From Streptomyces spinosisporus (GTDB taxonomy: Bacteria; Actinomycetota; Actinomycetes; Streptomycetales; Streptomycetaceae), in contig NZ_JALDAX010000007.1 in NCBI RefSeq assembly GCF_022698145.1, positions 186,001 through 250,000 on the forward strand: a DNA stretch of 64,000 bases, read 5' to 3'. Shown here one piece after another: positions 8,091 to 16,956 of this stretch. The notes under the pieces were generated by a model. The model had not been told where the DNA came from, did not search any database, and saw only the letters and a list, made by a program, of their open reading frames with translations. The position numbers and the translations under genes were made by a program. How positions within the stretch are numbered: the first letter of the stretch is position 1; each line of letters opens with the position of its first letter.

Positions 8091-8960
8091 TTGGACGAGG
8101 ACCCGAACACGGACGGGCCGGGCGCGGTCGCCGCCCGGATCACCGGCCGTACGGTGCGCGGCGAACGCCCGCTCTCCGGTGCGGTCGCCGAGGTCCGCCT
8201 GGACGACGGCCGGTCGGTGATGGTCAAGCGCGCCGACGATCCCGGGTCGGCGCGGGCCGAGGCGGCGGGGCTGCGCTGGCTGGCCGAGGCGGGCACGGTC
8301 CCCGCCCCGCACGTCCATGGACACGAGACGCGCTGGCTGGTGACCGACCTGGTGGCACAGGGCCGGCCGACGGCAGGGGCGGCCCGGCGGTTCGGGCAGC
8401 GGCTCGCCGCCCTGCACGCCGCAGGGGCGCCCGCGTTCGGCGCGCCGCCGCCGGGCGGTCCGGTCGACGCGTACATCGGACTCGCCCCGATGCGCAACGT
8501 CCCCGGCACGGACTGGCCCCACTGGTACGCCGAGCACCGCGTGCTGCCGTATCTGCGTGCGGCGGTCGACCGGGGCACGATCCGCCCCGCCGAGACGGCC
8601 GCCGTCGAGCGGGTCTGCGAGCGGCTGCCGGAACTCGCCGGTCCCGCCGAACCGCCCGCCCGGCTGCACGGTGACCTGTGGAGCGGCAACGTGCTGTGGG
8701 GAGCCGACGGCGAGGTGTGGCTGATCGACCCGGCCGCGCACGGCGGGCACCGGGAGACCGACCTCGCGATGCTCCATCTCTTCGGCTGCCCGCACCTGGA
8801 GAACATTCTCGACGGCTACCGGCACACGGCCCCGCTCGCGGACGGATGGGCGGACCGCATCGGGCTCCATCAGCTCTTCCCGCTGCTGGTGCACGCCGTC
8901 CTCTTCGGCCGCGGCTACGCCGAACAGGCCCTCGCGGCGGCGCGAAGGGCACTCGCATGA
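8091..8960 (+). CDS. Fructosamine kinase family protein
   Basis: A 289-residue member of the fructosamine-3-kinase/ketosamine kinase family, with the aminoglycoside-phosphotransferase fold. The catalytic loop is LHGDLWSGNVLW (about residues 195-206) and the metal-binding Asp is in WLIDPAAHGGHRETDLAM. Family members phosphorylate sugar moieties on glycated amines or proteins so that the adducts decompose. It starts with TTG 3 bp after the upstream stop, which points to translational coupling. A terminator hairpin follows directly. Confidence 0.88.
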   Translation: MDEDPNTDGPGAVAARITGRTVRGERPLSGAVAEVRLDDGRSVMVKRADDPGSARAEAAGLRWLAEAGTVPAPHVHGHETRWLVTDLVAQGRPTAGAARRFGQRLAALHAAGAPAFGAPPPGGPVDAYIGLAPMRNVPGTDWPHWYAEHRVLPYLRAAVDRGTIRPAETAAVERVCERLPELAGPAEPPARLHGDLWSGNVLWGADGEVWLIDPAAHGGHRETDLAMLHLFGCPHLENILDGYRHTAPLADGWADRIGLHQLFPLLVHAVLFGRGYAEQALAAARRALA

Positions 8961-8997
8961 CCAAGGGCCCCGGCGCGTCGAGACGCGGGGGCCCTGG
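8961..8997. terminator. Terminator hairpin after the fructosamine kinase gene
   Basis: A long GC-rich inverted repeat (outer arms AGGGCCCC / GGGGCCCT, inner arms GCGTC / GACGC) starts immediately after the stop codon. Confidence 0.75.
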
Positions 8998-9102
8998 TGC
9001 GAAGTGAGCGTCGAAGCAAGCGGTGAGGAGAGCGAACGGACTAGATTCAGGAGGTTGGAGAAGGAAGCCCGTCCATGGCCTCGCCTGCGGCAACCCTAAC
9101 AG

Positions 9103-11292
9103 TCACTCCGGGATCAAGTCGCGCAGATTTTCCGGGGTGATGACCCGGGAGTCCGGGTGCAGCCCCTCGGGGCGCTCCATCCCGATGAAGGTGACGGGAC
9201 CCGAGGGGACCGTCCCGCCGTCCCACACCACCACGCTCGTCCCGCCGTCGCCGCGGCCCTCGCCCTCGGCCATCAGTCCGGTGACGTAGCCGACCGTCAG
9301 GTACTCGCGCTCGACCATGCCGCGCAGCAGCGTCGCGACCGAGACGCGGTTGCCCTCGACGCGGTTGGCCGCCGGGGTGCCCCTGAGGTACAGGTGCAGC
9401 CACTTGGCGGTCCAACTCCCGTCCTCCGCACGCCGGAAGGCGAGCGGCAGCGCGACCCGGCCGGGCCCGCGCAGCTCCGACTTCATACGCACCGTGGCGG
9501 GTTCGAAGGGACGCCCCTGCTGCTCGCCCTCGCGCAGCATGAAGCCGAAGAAGGACTCCTCGACCTCCTCGAAGCCCTCACCCGCGAAGATGTTGACCTG
9601 CGGCACGATGTAGGTGCCGCGTGCGGCGCCGAGGCGCAGGTTGATGAACTCCGAGGCGCCGTCGGGTGCTTCGGTGATGTCGCCCGAGTGCTCGCCCTCC
9701 AGCTCGGTGAGCGCGGTGTAGGACAGCCAGGCCACCGTCCGGTACCGCTCGTCCAGCATCAGCGCCGACAGGTCGAAGTCCGTGCGCTGCTGCGCCTCCT
9801 TCCAGTACACGAAGAACCGCAGCAGCTCGCCGTCGACGGGGGAGACCGAGCCGCGCGGCAGCACTCCGAGGCCCGCCGTGGTCGCCTTGCCGCTGAGCGG
9901 AAGCGCGACGTCGAGCACGGCCGGGTCGACCAACACCCGCTGCGCGGCCGGGAGTCGGCGGCGGATCTCGGCGTCGAGCGCGGCGATCAGACGTCCCCGC
10001 TCCGGCGGCAGCACGGGCGGCCGCTCGTCCTCGGTGACCCAGGCGCGCCCGAGGCGGTTGATGAAGACACGGCGCTCGCCGGTGGCTCCGGCACGGTTGT
10101 GGAAGTGCTCGCGCACCGACAGTACGACCCGGCCGGACACCCCGGGCGCGACCTGCTCGGCGGCGGCGACCACCGCGTCCCGCTCGTCCTGCGTCAGCGC
10201 CATGCGCAGCAGCCGGTCCAGGGAGCGGAACAGCTTGCCCGGCGCGGACCTGAGCAGCTGCGTCGCGCCCGTGACGTCGTGCATGGCGAGCAGTTCCTCG
10301 ACCCGGCTGTCGAGGGAACGGGCCTGCTTCTCGCCGCGCGCGACGGCGAACACCTCGGCGGCGTGCGGCCACTGGGGGTACTCGTGCGGGTGCAGGCGCT
10401 CACCCAGCCGCTTCCAGTCCTCGCGCCACGCCGAGACGTCCGCGAGCTTGGCGGGGGAGGCCTCGACGACGGAGTCCAGCCCCGCGAGCAGGGCGCGGCG
10501 CACCGGACGCGACAGCCCCTTGAACCGGGTGGCGGTCTGCAGCGTCACATCGCCGTCCGAGAGCGCGCAGGCGAGCCTCAGCACATCGGTGACGGTGTCC
10601 AGGAGGAGGCCGGCGCCGGCCCTGAGGCGGGCCTCGTTGACGACGGCGCGGTTCTCCCGGACCGGTATCGCCTCGGGCTGCGCGCCGTTCACACAGTGCC
10701 GGGCCAGTGCCGCGAGGTCGGTCAGGCCGTCCTCGCCCAGCGGGGTGCTGCTGCCCGCCAGCGCCAGATAGAGCGCACCGACCTCTTCGTCCGCCGTGCC
10801 GCCCAGGTGCAGGACGGTCATACGGTCGCCCGCCGCCGCGATCAACTCGTCGTGGCGGGCGAGCATTTCGGCGTGGGTGTGGCGGTAGGTGCCGTAGGAG
10901 GGGAGCGTGAGCAGGTCGACGACGCCGCTCTCCAGCTGGGCGATCGTCCCGGGGCGCGCCGTGTCGTCGGCGAGCGCCTCCGTGATGCAGCGCGTCCAGA
11001 ACTCGAAGGTGTCCGGCACATGGGCCGGGAAGTCGATGAAGTACGCGTTGTGCGCGACATGGTCGCCGACCATCTCGCGGACCGTGCCGAGTGTGCGGAC
11101 GGCGAGGTCGACGACCGTCCCCTCGGACAGCCCCGACAGCCGTTCCAGCAGTTCGGCCGAGAGCTTGAAGCCCACCGACATCAGCGCGGCGTCGAACTGC
11201 CGTGCCGCGACGTCCCCTTGACCCGCCGGGCCGGTCGGCAGGGGGATGCGGTGGGTGTGCCGGACGACCAGCGGTTCCAGAAGGTGGGACAT
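9103..11292 (-). CDS. Large TerD-related protein of unknown function
   Basis: A 729-residue soluble protein. The last 330 residues contain strings like those in TerD/stress-response domains: VYWKEAQQRTDFDLSALML, then SGDITEAPDGASEFINLRL and YIVPQVNIFAGEGFEEVEES. TerD proteins bind Ca2+ and act in tellurite and other stress responses. The N-terminal 400 residues are helical and not recognised by me; they contain ENRAVVNEARL and a stretch rich in Leu/Arg (KLFRSLDRLLRMALTQDERD). The ATG at 11292 (MSHLLEPLVVRHTH) is preferred over one 16 codons upstream. It stands alone, divergent from the molybdenum hydroxylase, with no other ter genes in the window. Confidence 0.65.
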   Translation of the reverse strand: MSHLLEPLVVRHTHRIPLPTGPAGQGDVAARQFDAALMSVGFKLSAELLERLSGLSEGTVVDLAVRTLGTVREMVGDHVAHNAYFIDFPAHVPDTFEFWTRCITEALADDTARPGTIAQLESGVVDLLTLPSYGTYRHTHAEMLARHDELIAAAGDRMTVLHLGGTADEEVGALYLALAGSSTPLGEDGLTDLAALARHCVNGAQPEAIPVRENRAVVNEARLRAGAGLLLDTVTDVLRLACALSDGDVTLQTATRFKGLSRPVRRALLAGLDSVVEASPAKLADVSAWREDWKRLGERLHPHEYPQWPHAAEVFAVARGEKQARSLDSRVEELLAMHDVTGATQLLRSAPGKLFRSLDRLLRMALTQDERDAVVAAAEQVAPGVSGRVVLSVREHFHNRAGATGERRVFINRLGRAWVTEDERPPVLPPERGRLIAALDAEIRRRLPAAQRVLVDPAVLDVALPLSGKATTAGLGVLPRGSVSPVDGELLRFFVYWKEAQQRTDFDLSALMLDERYRTVAWLSYTALTELEGEHSGDITEAPDGASEFINLRLGAARGTYIVPQVNIFAGEGFEEVEESFFGFMLREGEQQGRPFEPATVRMKSELRGPGRVALPLAFRRAEDGSWTAKWLHLYLRGTPAANRVEGNRVSVATLLRGMVEREYLTVGYVTGLMAEGEGRGDGGTSVVVWDGGTVPSGPVTFIGMERPEGLHPDSRVITPENLRDLIPE

Positions 11293-11487
11293 TCCGGAAT
11301 GATCGCAGGGCCCGGCCCGCTCACGCACGCGAGTTTTCACCGGCCCGCGGCCCGCGGCGCTTCACACGTCGGGCGACTTATGGGTTTTCCGTGTGGAAGC
11401 GCCACGGAGATCTATCGCGGCCCGCGGCCGACGTGCACAGTCAGGAGCCGCCATCAAGGCGAGTGCCGTATGTCGGGAGGTCAGCCG

Positions 11488-13824
11488 ATGGGAGCCCGTG
11501 AGAACCCGCAGCCGCAGGACGCCGTCGCCGCGCCCGGCGGCCCCGGGCGGCGCAGATTCCTGGGATACGTCGTGGCCGCCTCGACGCTGACCGTCGCCGC
11601 CGAACTCGGCGAGGCCGTCCTCGCACCCACCCCCGCGGCGGCGGTCGTCCCCTCCGTGCCCGGACCGGCGGAGATCTACGACCTCAACGACATGCTCACC
11701 CATGCCGCGCTGCCCACGGCGAACCTGATCACCATCCGGCTCGACCCCGACGGCACCGCGCACTTCGCGCTGCCCCGCGCCGAGGTCGGGCAGGGCATCA
11801 CCACCTCCAGCGCCATGCTCGTCGCCGAGGAGCTGGACATTCCGCTCGACAAGGTCCGTGTCACCCTCGCCGACGCCCGCCCCGAGCTGCTGTTCAACCA
11901 GCTCACCGGCGGCTCCAACACCACGATCTCCACCTTCATCCCGATCCGGGTGGCGGCGGCCGTCGCCCGCGGTCGGCTGCTGCACGCCGCGGCACTCGAA
12001 CTGGGCGAAGCGCTCGGCACGTTGTCCGCCAAGGCCGGCGTCATCACCTCCGCCGTCACCGGCAGGAGCCTGTCCTACAGCGAACTGGCCGAGAAGGCAG
12101 CGTCCGTGACGACCGGTCAGGTGTCGGTCGCGCTCAAGGACGCCTCCGAGTTCAAGGTCGTCGGGACCGCGCAGCGGCGCATCGACGCGCTGGACGCCGT
12201 CACCGGGCGCAAGCAGTACGCGATGGACCTGAAGGTGCCGGGCGCGCTGCCCGCGATGGTGTGCCGTCCGCCGACGATCAACGGCACGGTCCGCTCCGTC
12301 GACAACCTCGACGAGGTGCGGGCCATGCCCGGCATCACCGACGTCGTACGGATCTCCACCGGCGTCGCCGTCCGCGGCCGCACCTTCGGGCAGTGCATCG
12401 ACGCCGTACGCGCCCTGAAGGTCACCTGGGGCCCCGGCACCGCGGAAGGCGAGTCCGACGACACCATCCGCGAGGAACTCCGCAAGGCCGAACTCCCGCT
12501 ACCCGCCGTCGACTTGCTCACCAGGTCCGTCGACGCCCGCTTCACCTTCCACTTCGCCAGCAACAGCGCCCTGGAGCCCAACTGCGCCGTCGCCGACGTA
12601 CGCGAGGACTCCGCCGAGATCTGGGCGAGCCTGAAGTCCCCGATCACCGCCCAGGAGGACATCGCGCTCACGCTCGGGCTGCCGGTGGCCGCCGTCAAGG
12701 TCCATGTCACCGAGGGCGGCGGCTCGTTCGGACGCAGGCTCTTCCACGACGGCGCCGCCGAGGCCGCCGAGATCTCCAAGGCCACGGGCAAGCCGGTCCG
12801 GCTGATGTGGCACCGCACCGACGACTTCCGGCACGGACGCGCCCACCCCATGTCCACCTCCCGCGTGCGCGCCTCCTACGCCCTCGGTCAGGTGCTCACC
12901 TACGCCCAGCACCACACCTCCGTGGCCACCGACTTCGGCCACGGCGTCGGCGAGATCATCACCGCCGAGGCCGCCCGGCTGCCCGTCGGCGACCTCACGT
13001 TCTCCGAGACGATCTTCACCCTCACCCAGCAGACGCCGTACGACTTCGGAGTCGTCACCCAGCTGCTCAGCGAGACCGACAAGAGTTTTCACACCGGCTC
13101 CATGCGCAACATCTACTCGCCGAACGTGCGGTGCGCGCAGGAGCTGGTGGTGGACGAGCTGGCCAAGAGGATGGGCAAGGACCCCTACCGCTTCCGCCGG
13201 ACGTTCCTGAAGGACGACCGCGCCCGGGCGGTCCTCGACAAGGTGGCCGAGGTGGGCAGTTGGGGGCGCGACATGCCCGCCGGAACGGCCCAGGGCATCG
13301 CCCTGCACCCCGAGTACCACGGCTACGTCGCCGTCCTCGCGGAGATCGACTGCCGCCCGGAGACCACCGGCCGCCACATCCCCGACGCCTGCACCGGGCC
13401 ACGGGTCACCAAGGTCGTCTGCGCCGTCGACGTGGGGCTCGCCGTCAACCCGCGCGGCCTTCAGGCCCAGATGATGGGCGGCATCATGGACGGCATCGCG
13501 ATCACGCTCAGTTCGGGGCTGCACCTGGACAACGGGCACTTCCTGGAAGGCAGTTGGGACAACTACTTTTACACCCGGCAGTGGAACACCCCGCCGGAGC
13601 TGGAGATCGTCGTCATGCCGCCGACCACCGGAAAGCCCGGCGGCGCCGGTGAACTCGCCGTCGCCGGCGCGATGGCGGCCGTGGCCTGCGCCTACGGACG
13701 CGCCACCGGCACCATGCCGACGACCTTCCCCGTCAACCACGACGGCCCGCTCGGCTTCGAACCGCTGCCCACCACCCCGCCGGTCCCGGCGTCCCCCACC
13801 GACGGCCTGAGCCGCGCCTACTAG
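11488..13824 (+). CDS. Molybdopterin-binding aldehyde/xanthine-oxidase family subunit, Tat-exported
   Basis: The large subunit (778 residues) of a xanthine-oxidase-family molybdenum hydroxylase, closest in layout to the isoquinoline 1-oxidoreductase beta type (IorB-like). A twin-arginine signal (GRRRFLGYVVAASTLTVAAE) occupies about residues 20-40, so it is likely folded with cofactor and exported. Moco-binding motifs include AEVGQGITTS, GGSNTT, GGGSFGRRL and a C-terminal GGAGE with the catalytic Glu. The ATG at 11488 is chosen for its GGGAGGT site 6 bp upstream; another ATG lies at 11470. It is followed after 17 bp by the iron-sulfur subunit. No FAD subunit is present, as is usual for IorAB-type enzymes, which pass electrons to the respiratory chain. 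The substrate is unknown. Confidence 0.88.
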   Translation: MGARENPQPQDAVAAPGGPGRRRFLGYVVAASTLTVAAELGEAVLAPTPAAAVVPSVPGPAEIYDLNDMLTHAALPTANLITIRLDPDGTAHFALPRAEVGQGITTSSAMLVAEELDIPLDKVRVTLADARPELLFNQLTGGSNTTISTFIPIRVAAAVARGRLLHAAALELGEALGTLSAKAGVITSAVTGRSLSYSELAEKAASVTTGQVSVALKDASEFKVVGTAQRRIDALDAVTGRKQYAMDLKVPGALPAMVCRPPTINGTVRSVDNLDEVRAMPGITDVVRISTGVAVRGRTFGQCIDAVRALKVTWGPGTAEGESDDTIREELRKAELPLPAVDLLTRSVDARFTFHFASNSALEPNCAVADVREDSAEIWASLKSPITAQEDIALTLGLPVAAVKVHVTEGGGSFGRRLFHDGAAEAAEISKATGKPVRLMWHRTDDFRHGRAHPMSTSRVRASYALGQVLTYAQHHTSVATDFGHGVGEIITAEAARLPVGDLTFSETIFTLTQQTPYDFGVVTQLLSETDKSFHTGSMRNIYSPNVRCAQELVVDELAKRMGKDPYRFRRTFLKDDRARAVLDKVAEVGSWGRDMPAGTAQGIALHPEYHGYVAVLAEIDCRPETTGRHIPDACTGPRVTKVVCAVDVGLAVNPRGLQAQMMGGIMDGIAITLSSGLHLDNGHFLEGSWDNYFYTRQWNTPPELEIVVMPPTTGKPGGAGELAVAGAMAAVACAYGRATGTMPTTFPVNHDGPLGFEPLPTTPPVPASPTDGLSRAY

Positions 13825-13841
13825 GAGCCGAGGAGGCCTCC

Positions 13842-14318
13842 GTGCCCGAACACACCTTCATCCTCAACGGCAGTCCGGTCACCGTGGACATCGAGGACGA
13901 CGTACGGCTGCTGTGGGTGCTGCGGGACGTCCTCGGCGTCACCGGGCCCAAGTACGGCTGCGGCCTCGGCGTCTGCCAGGCCTGCACGAGCCACATCAAC
14001 GGCAAGGCGTTCAACCCCTGCAGCGTGCCGGTCGGCGACCTCGCCCCCACCGACGAGGTGACGACCATCGAGGGCCTGCCCGCCACGGTCGGCAAGGACC
14101 TCCACCCCATGCAGGAGGCCTGGCTCGAGTACGACGTCGCGCAGTGCGGCTACTGCCAGCCCGGCCAGATCATGGCCGCGGTCGCCAAGGTCCGCCAGGC
14201 ACGCGAACAGGGCCGCGACCTCACCGAAACCGACCTCGACGAAATCCGCAACGTCTGCCGCTGCGGCACCTACCACCGCATCCGCGAGGCGATCACGGCG
14301 GGCGCGAAGAAGTACTGA
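13842..14318 (+). CDS. (2Fe-2S)-binding small subunit of the molybdenum hydroxylase
   Basis: A 158-residue two-cluster ferredoxin-like subunit. Cys40, Cys45, Cys48 and Cys60 bind the plant-type [2Fe-2S] cluster, and Cys102, Cys105, Cys139 and Cys141 (QCGYCQPGQ and CRCGTY) bind the Moco-proximal cluster. It transfers electrons from the Moco of the preceding subunit. It carries no Tat signal and would be exported by hitch-hiking on its partner. GTG start at 13842 with AGGAGG at 13831-13836. The order large-then-small is the reverse of many iorAB operons. Confidence 0.93.
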   Translation: MPEHTFILNGSPVTVDIEDDVRLLWVLRDVLGVTGPKYGCGLGVCQACTSHINGKAFNPCSVPVGDLAPTDEVTTIEGLPATVGKDLHPMQEAWLEYDVAQCGYCQPGQIMAAVAKVRQAREQGRDLTETDLDEIRNVCRCGTYHRIREAITAGAKKY

Positions 14319-14434
14319 GCCGCGGTGCCGGGCACCGCGCGCTGTCTCCAGCAGATGGTCGCGGGCGACCGTCATCGGCGAACTGGCAACGGCAGGTAGG
14401 GCGCGGTACCGCAGCTGACGGACGAGACGCCGCC

Positions 14435-14634
14435 CTAAGGCTGCCGCCAGCGGTCGCGGATGTTGGGCAGGTCCTCGGCGTAGGCCGACAGGGGGAGGCC
14501 GTGCACGGCGCCGGGCCCGGCGGTGACATGGGCGAGACCGCCCATGCCCTCACCCCGGCCGGGGGCCGAGGCCGGCACGAACTGTTCAGCCGAGCTTGTG
14601 AGCAGCTCCGCGGCGAGCGCAGCCGAGAAGACCG
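14435..14634 (-). pseudogene. Possible 3' remnant of a gene on the minus strand
   Basis: On the minus strand, a frame ending at 14435 reads as a plausible protein C-terminus: FSAALAAELLTSSAEQF, then a Gly-rich stretch, then AYAEDLPNIRDRWRQP and a stop. I do not recognise the family. It butts against, and overlaps on the opposite strand, the N-terminal part of the LuxR-type gene, which is itself unconvincing there. The simplest reading is a junction of two decayed genes. Support is codon texture only. Confidence 0.25.
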
Positions 14635-14975
14635 GGTCCTGCCCGGTGACGAGGCGCAAGTACCACTTCTCGCGCGAGAACGCCCGCCCCTTCACCGAGC
14701 GCGACCTGCTCACGATGCAGCTGCTGCGGCCCCATCTGATCGCTCTCTACCGCGAGGCCGCGCGCCGCCGCCATGAGCCGGTGCGGCTGACGCCGCGCGA
14801 ACTCGACGTGCTGCGGGCGGTGGCGAACGGGTTGAGTACCGAGGACATCGCCGGTCAGCTCGTCGTCTCGACGAGCACGGTCCGCAAGCACCTGGAGAAC
14901 ACCTACCGCAAACTCGGCGTCTCCAGCCGTACGGCGGCGCTCGCACGGGTCTTCCCCGACCCCGACCTGCCGTAG
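14523..14975 (+). CDS. LuxR-type helix-turn-helix protein, probably an N-terminally truncated remnant
   Basis: The last about 110 residues are a convincing LuxR regulator end: FTERDLLTMQLLRPHLIALYREA linker, then a GerE-type HTH with LTPRELDVLRAVANGLSTEDIA and VVSTSTVRKHLENTYRKLGVSSRTAA. Family members with this linker normally have about 200 residues of ligand-binding sequence in front. Here the first 45 residues (ATG 14523) look like noise rich in Ser and Pro, and no ribosome binding site is evident. I think the gene has lost its 5' half; an isolated HTH could still be expressed. Confidence 0.6.
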   Translation: MTWARPPMPSPRPGAEAGTNCSAELVSSSAASAAEKTGSCPVTRRKYHFSRENARPFTERDLLTMQLLRPHLIALYREAARRRHEPVRLTPRELDVLRAVANGLSTEDIAGQLVVSTSTVRKHLENTYRKLGVSSRTAALARVFPDPDLP

Positions 14976-15068
14976 GCACTCCCCGGGCGTGGCCTTCGGG
15001 GCCCCGGGATGTGAAGATCCTCGACGGGGAACCCCCTGAAACCCACCACCCGTCGAGGAGGCCCGTCG

Positions 15069-16121
15069 ATGCCCGGCGATCAGGCCCTGTGCCCCGCCCG
15101 CCTGAACGCCTACGCGACAGTGAGCTCCGCGCTCGACCGGCTCGACGACCGCCGTCTCGAAGCCGCCGTGGCCGCGGCCCCCGCCCTCGGCGCCGGCATC
15201 GGCGGCCGGGCGGCGGAGCTGGAGGTCGAGGGCGTCCGTGTCTTCGTGAAGCGCGTCCCGCTGACGGACCTCGAACGGCGCCCTGAGAACGTACGGTCGA
15301 CGGCCAACCTGTTCGGGCTGCCGCTCTTCTACCAGTACGGCATCGGCTCGGCCGGTTTCGGAGCGTGGCGGGAGCTGGCCGCGCACCTCATGGCGAACGC
15401 CTGGGTGCTGCGCGGCGAGGAGGCGGGATTCCCGCTGCTGTACCACTGGAGGATCCTGCCGGACAGCCCGCCGGAGGGCTTCGCCGATGTGTTCGGGGGA
15501 GTGGACGGAGCCGTCGCGCACTGGGAGGGATCGGAGGCGGTGCGCCGTCGGCTGGAGGCCATCGGCGGCTCGTCCGCAAGCCTGGTGCTCTTCCTGGAGC
15601 ATGTGCCGCACATGCTCGCCGCCTGGCTGGACGAACACCCCGACGCCCTCTCATGGGTGGAGCGCGACCTGCTCCGCATCACGAGGTTCATGAGCTCCCG
15701 GGGCCTGGTCCACTTCGACGCGCACTTCGGAAATCTGCTGACCGACGGCAGCCGCGTCCACCTCGCCGACTTCGGCCTCGCACTGAGCTCCCGCTTCGAA
15801 CTCACCCCGGACGAGACCGCGTTCCTCACGGACCATCTCGTCTACGACCGCTGCTACGTACCCACGCACCTGCTGCGCCACCACCTGCTGGACCCGGTGC
15901 GCGGCGACGTCGACCGCGAGACGTTCCTGCGCGACTGGAGCACGGGCAGCCGACCCGGCGGCGTCCCGCCCGAGACCGCCGCGTTCCTCGACCGGCACGC
16001 CCGCACCGCGACCGTCCTGGACGACTTTCACCACCGTCTGCTCCACTGCGGCAAACGCACGCCGTTCCCCGCCGCGGACCTGCGCGCGACGCTCGACGAC
16101 ACGTCTACAGAACCGGCGTGA
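15069..16121 (+). CDS. Protein kinase-like fold protein
   Basis: A 350-residue protein with the catalytic half of a kinase-like fold. The catalytic loop is HFDAHFGNLL at about residues 217-226 (Asp and Asn in D-x4-N) and the metal-binding motif is LADFGLAL. The N-terminal lobe has VRVFVKRVPL, where Lys is the candidate ATP-binding residue, but no clear Gly-rich loop, so it resembles RIO/aminoglycoside-kinase-like enzymes more than Hanks-type Ser/Thr kinases. The substrate is unknown. ATG 15069 has GAGGAGG 6 bp upstream. Its 3' end overlaps the convergent DUF4389 gene by 17 bp. Confidence 0.7.
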   Translation: MPGDQALCPARLNAYATVSSALDRLDDRRLEAAVAAAPALGAGIGGRAAELEVEGVRVFVKRVPLTDLERRPENVRSTANLFGLPLFYQYGIGSAGFGAWRELAAHLMANAWVLRGEEAGFPLLYHWRILPDSPPEGFADVFGGVDGAVAHWEGSEAVRRRLEAIGGSSASLVLFLEHVPHMLAAWLDEHPDALSWVERDLLRITRFMSSRGLVHFDAHFGNLLTDGSRVHLADFGLALSSRFELTPDETAFLTDHLVYDRCYVPTHLLRHHLLDPVRGDVDRETFLRDWSTGSRPGGVPPETAAFLDRHARTATVLDDFHHRLLHCGKRTPFPAADLRATLDDTSTEPA

Positions 16122-16773
16122 CCGGCTCCGAGCCGCCCAGGTCGAGCCGGAACGGCGGGTACTCGTCGGTCAGCAGGGCCGTGTACGCGGCAACCCGCAT
16201 CGCCCAGCGGTTCAGCCCCATCACCAGGTCGAAGATCCCGCGCGGATAGCGTCCGGTGAACAGCAGCGCGACACCCGCGAAGAAGGCCAGCAGACCGAGC
16301 AGTCCGCCCGTCGACCAGATCACGTGGATGCCCCCGCCGATGAGGTACAGGACCAGGAAGTGCGGGATGGCGAGGAGCCACCACTTCACCAGGACCAGGC
16401 CCCGGGAGAGGCGCTCGGGGTAGGCCACGTCCAGATGGGCCGGGTAGTCGGGGGAGTCCGAGAGGGAGAAGGGCGGGTAGCGGTCCGTGCCGAGGGCGCC
16501 GTACGCGTAGTAGGCGACCCGCCAGTTCCAGCGCAGCACCCCGACCACGAAGTCGAAGAGCGGGCGCGGATAGCGGCCGGTGAACAGGATCGCGAAGAAC
16601 GCCACCACGCTCACCACCACGAACGCCAGCCACAGGAAGAGCAGCACGAGGTAGTGCGGGAGGGCGAGCAGCCACTTCACCAGCCAGAGCCAGCGCGAGA
16701 GCCGTGAGTCCAGGCGGGCCGTCAGCTGCGTCGGATGGGCGCTGTGCGTGCTCAGGGCTTCCGTCGTCGTCAT
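16105..16773 (-). CDS. DUF4389 domain membrane protein with internal duplication
   Basis: A 222-residue integral membrane protein made of two similar halves. Each has LVKWLLALPHYLVL or LVKWWLLAIPHFLVL, a second hydrophobic segment, then FTGRYPRPLFDFVVGVLRWNWRV or FTGRYPRGIFDLVMGLNRWAMRV, ending in a YPPF motif. That gives four membrane segments in all. This is the DUF4389 repeat; no biochemical role is established to my knowledge. It converges on the kinase-like gene. The 183-bp region 16774-16956 on its 5' side shows no feature I can name. Confidence 0.88.
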   Translation of the reverse strand: MTTTEALSTHSAHPTQLTARLDSRLSRWLWLVKWLLALPHYLVLLFLWLAFVVVSVVAFFAILFTGRYPRPLFDFVVGVLRWNWRVAYYAYGALGTDRYPPFSLSDSPDYPAHLDVAYPERLSRGLVLVKWWLLAIPHFLVLYLIGGGIHVIWSTGGLLGLLAFFAGVALLFTGRYPRGIFDLVMGLNRWAMRVAAYTALLTDEYPPFRLDLGGSEPVTPVL

Positions 16774-16956
16774 GCCTTCGGTCCCCTCGAATCGAAGCCG
16801 AATGCCGAGCGCGTCTCGCCCTCCAACTCACCAGGAACCGGGACGAGGTGGAAGGCTCCCCGCAGGGCCAGGAGTGGGCGACCACCTGGCGGAGTCGCGG
16901 GTCCGCCGTAGGACGTACGAACACCGGGCTACCGGGACGTCAGCTTCCGCAACCGG

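Noticed and set aside
6000..8894. Very long minus-strand frame opposite the unknown protein and the fructosamine kinase
   Set aside because: It has no recognisable domain, is Arg/Pro/Gly-rich as expected for an antisense GC-rich frame, and runs into the argG coding sequence in another frame.
9157..13824. A 1555-codon open frame that would fuse the molybdenum hydroxylase to an antisense of the TerD-like gene
   Set aside because: The first 770 codons are the reverse strand of the convincing minus-strand gene; the real protein starts with a Tat signal at 11488 behind GGGAGGT.
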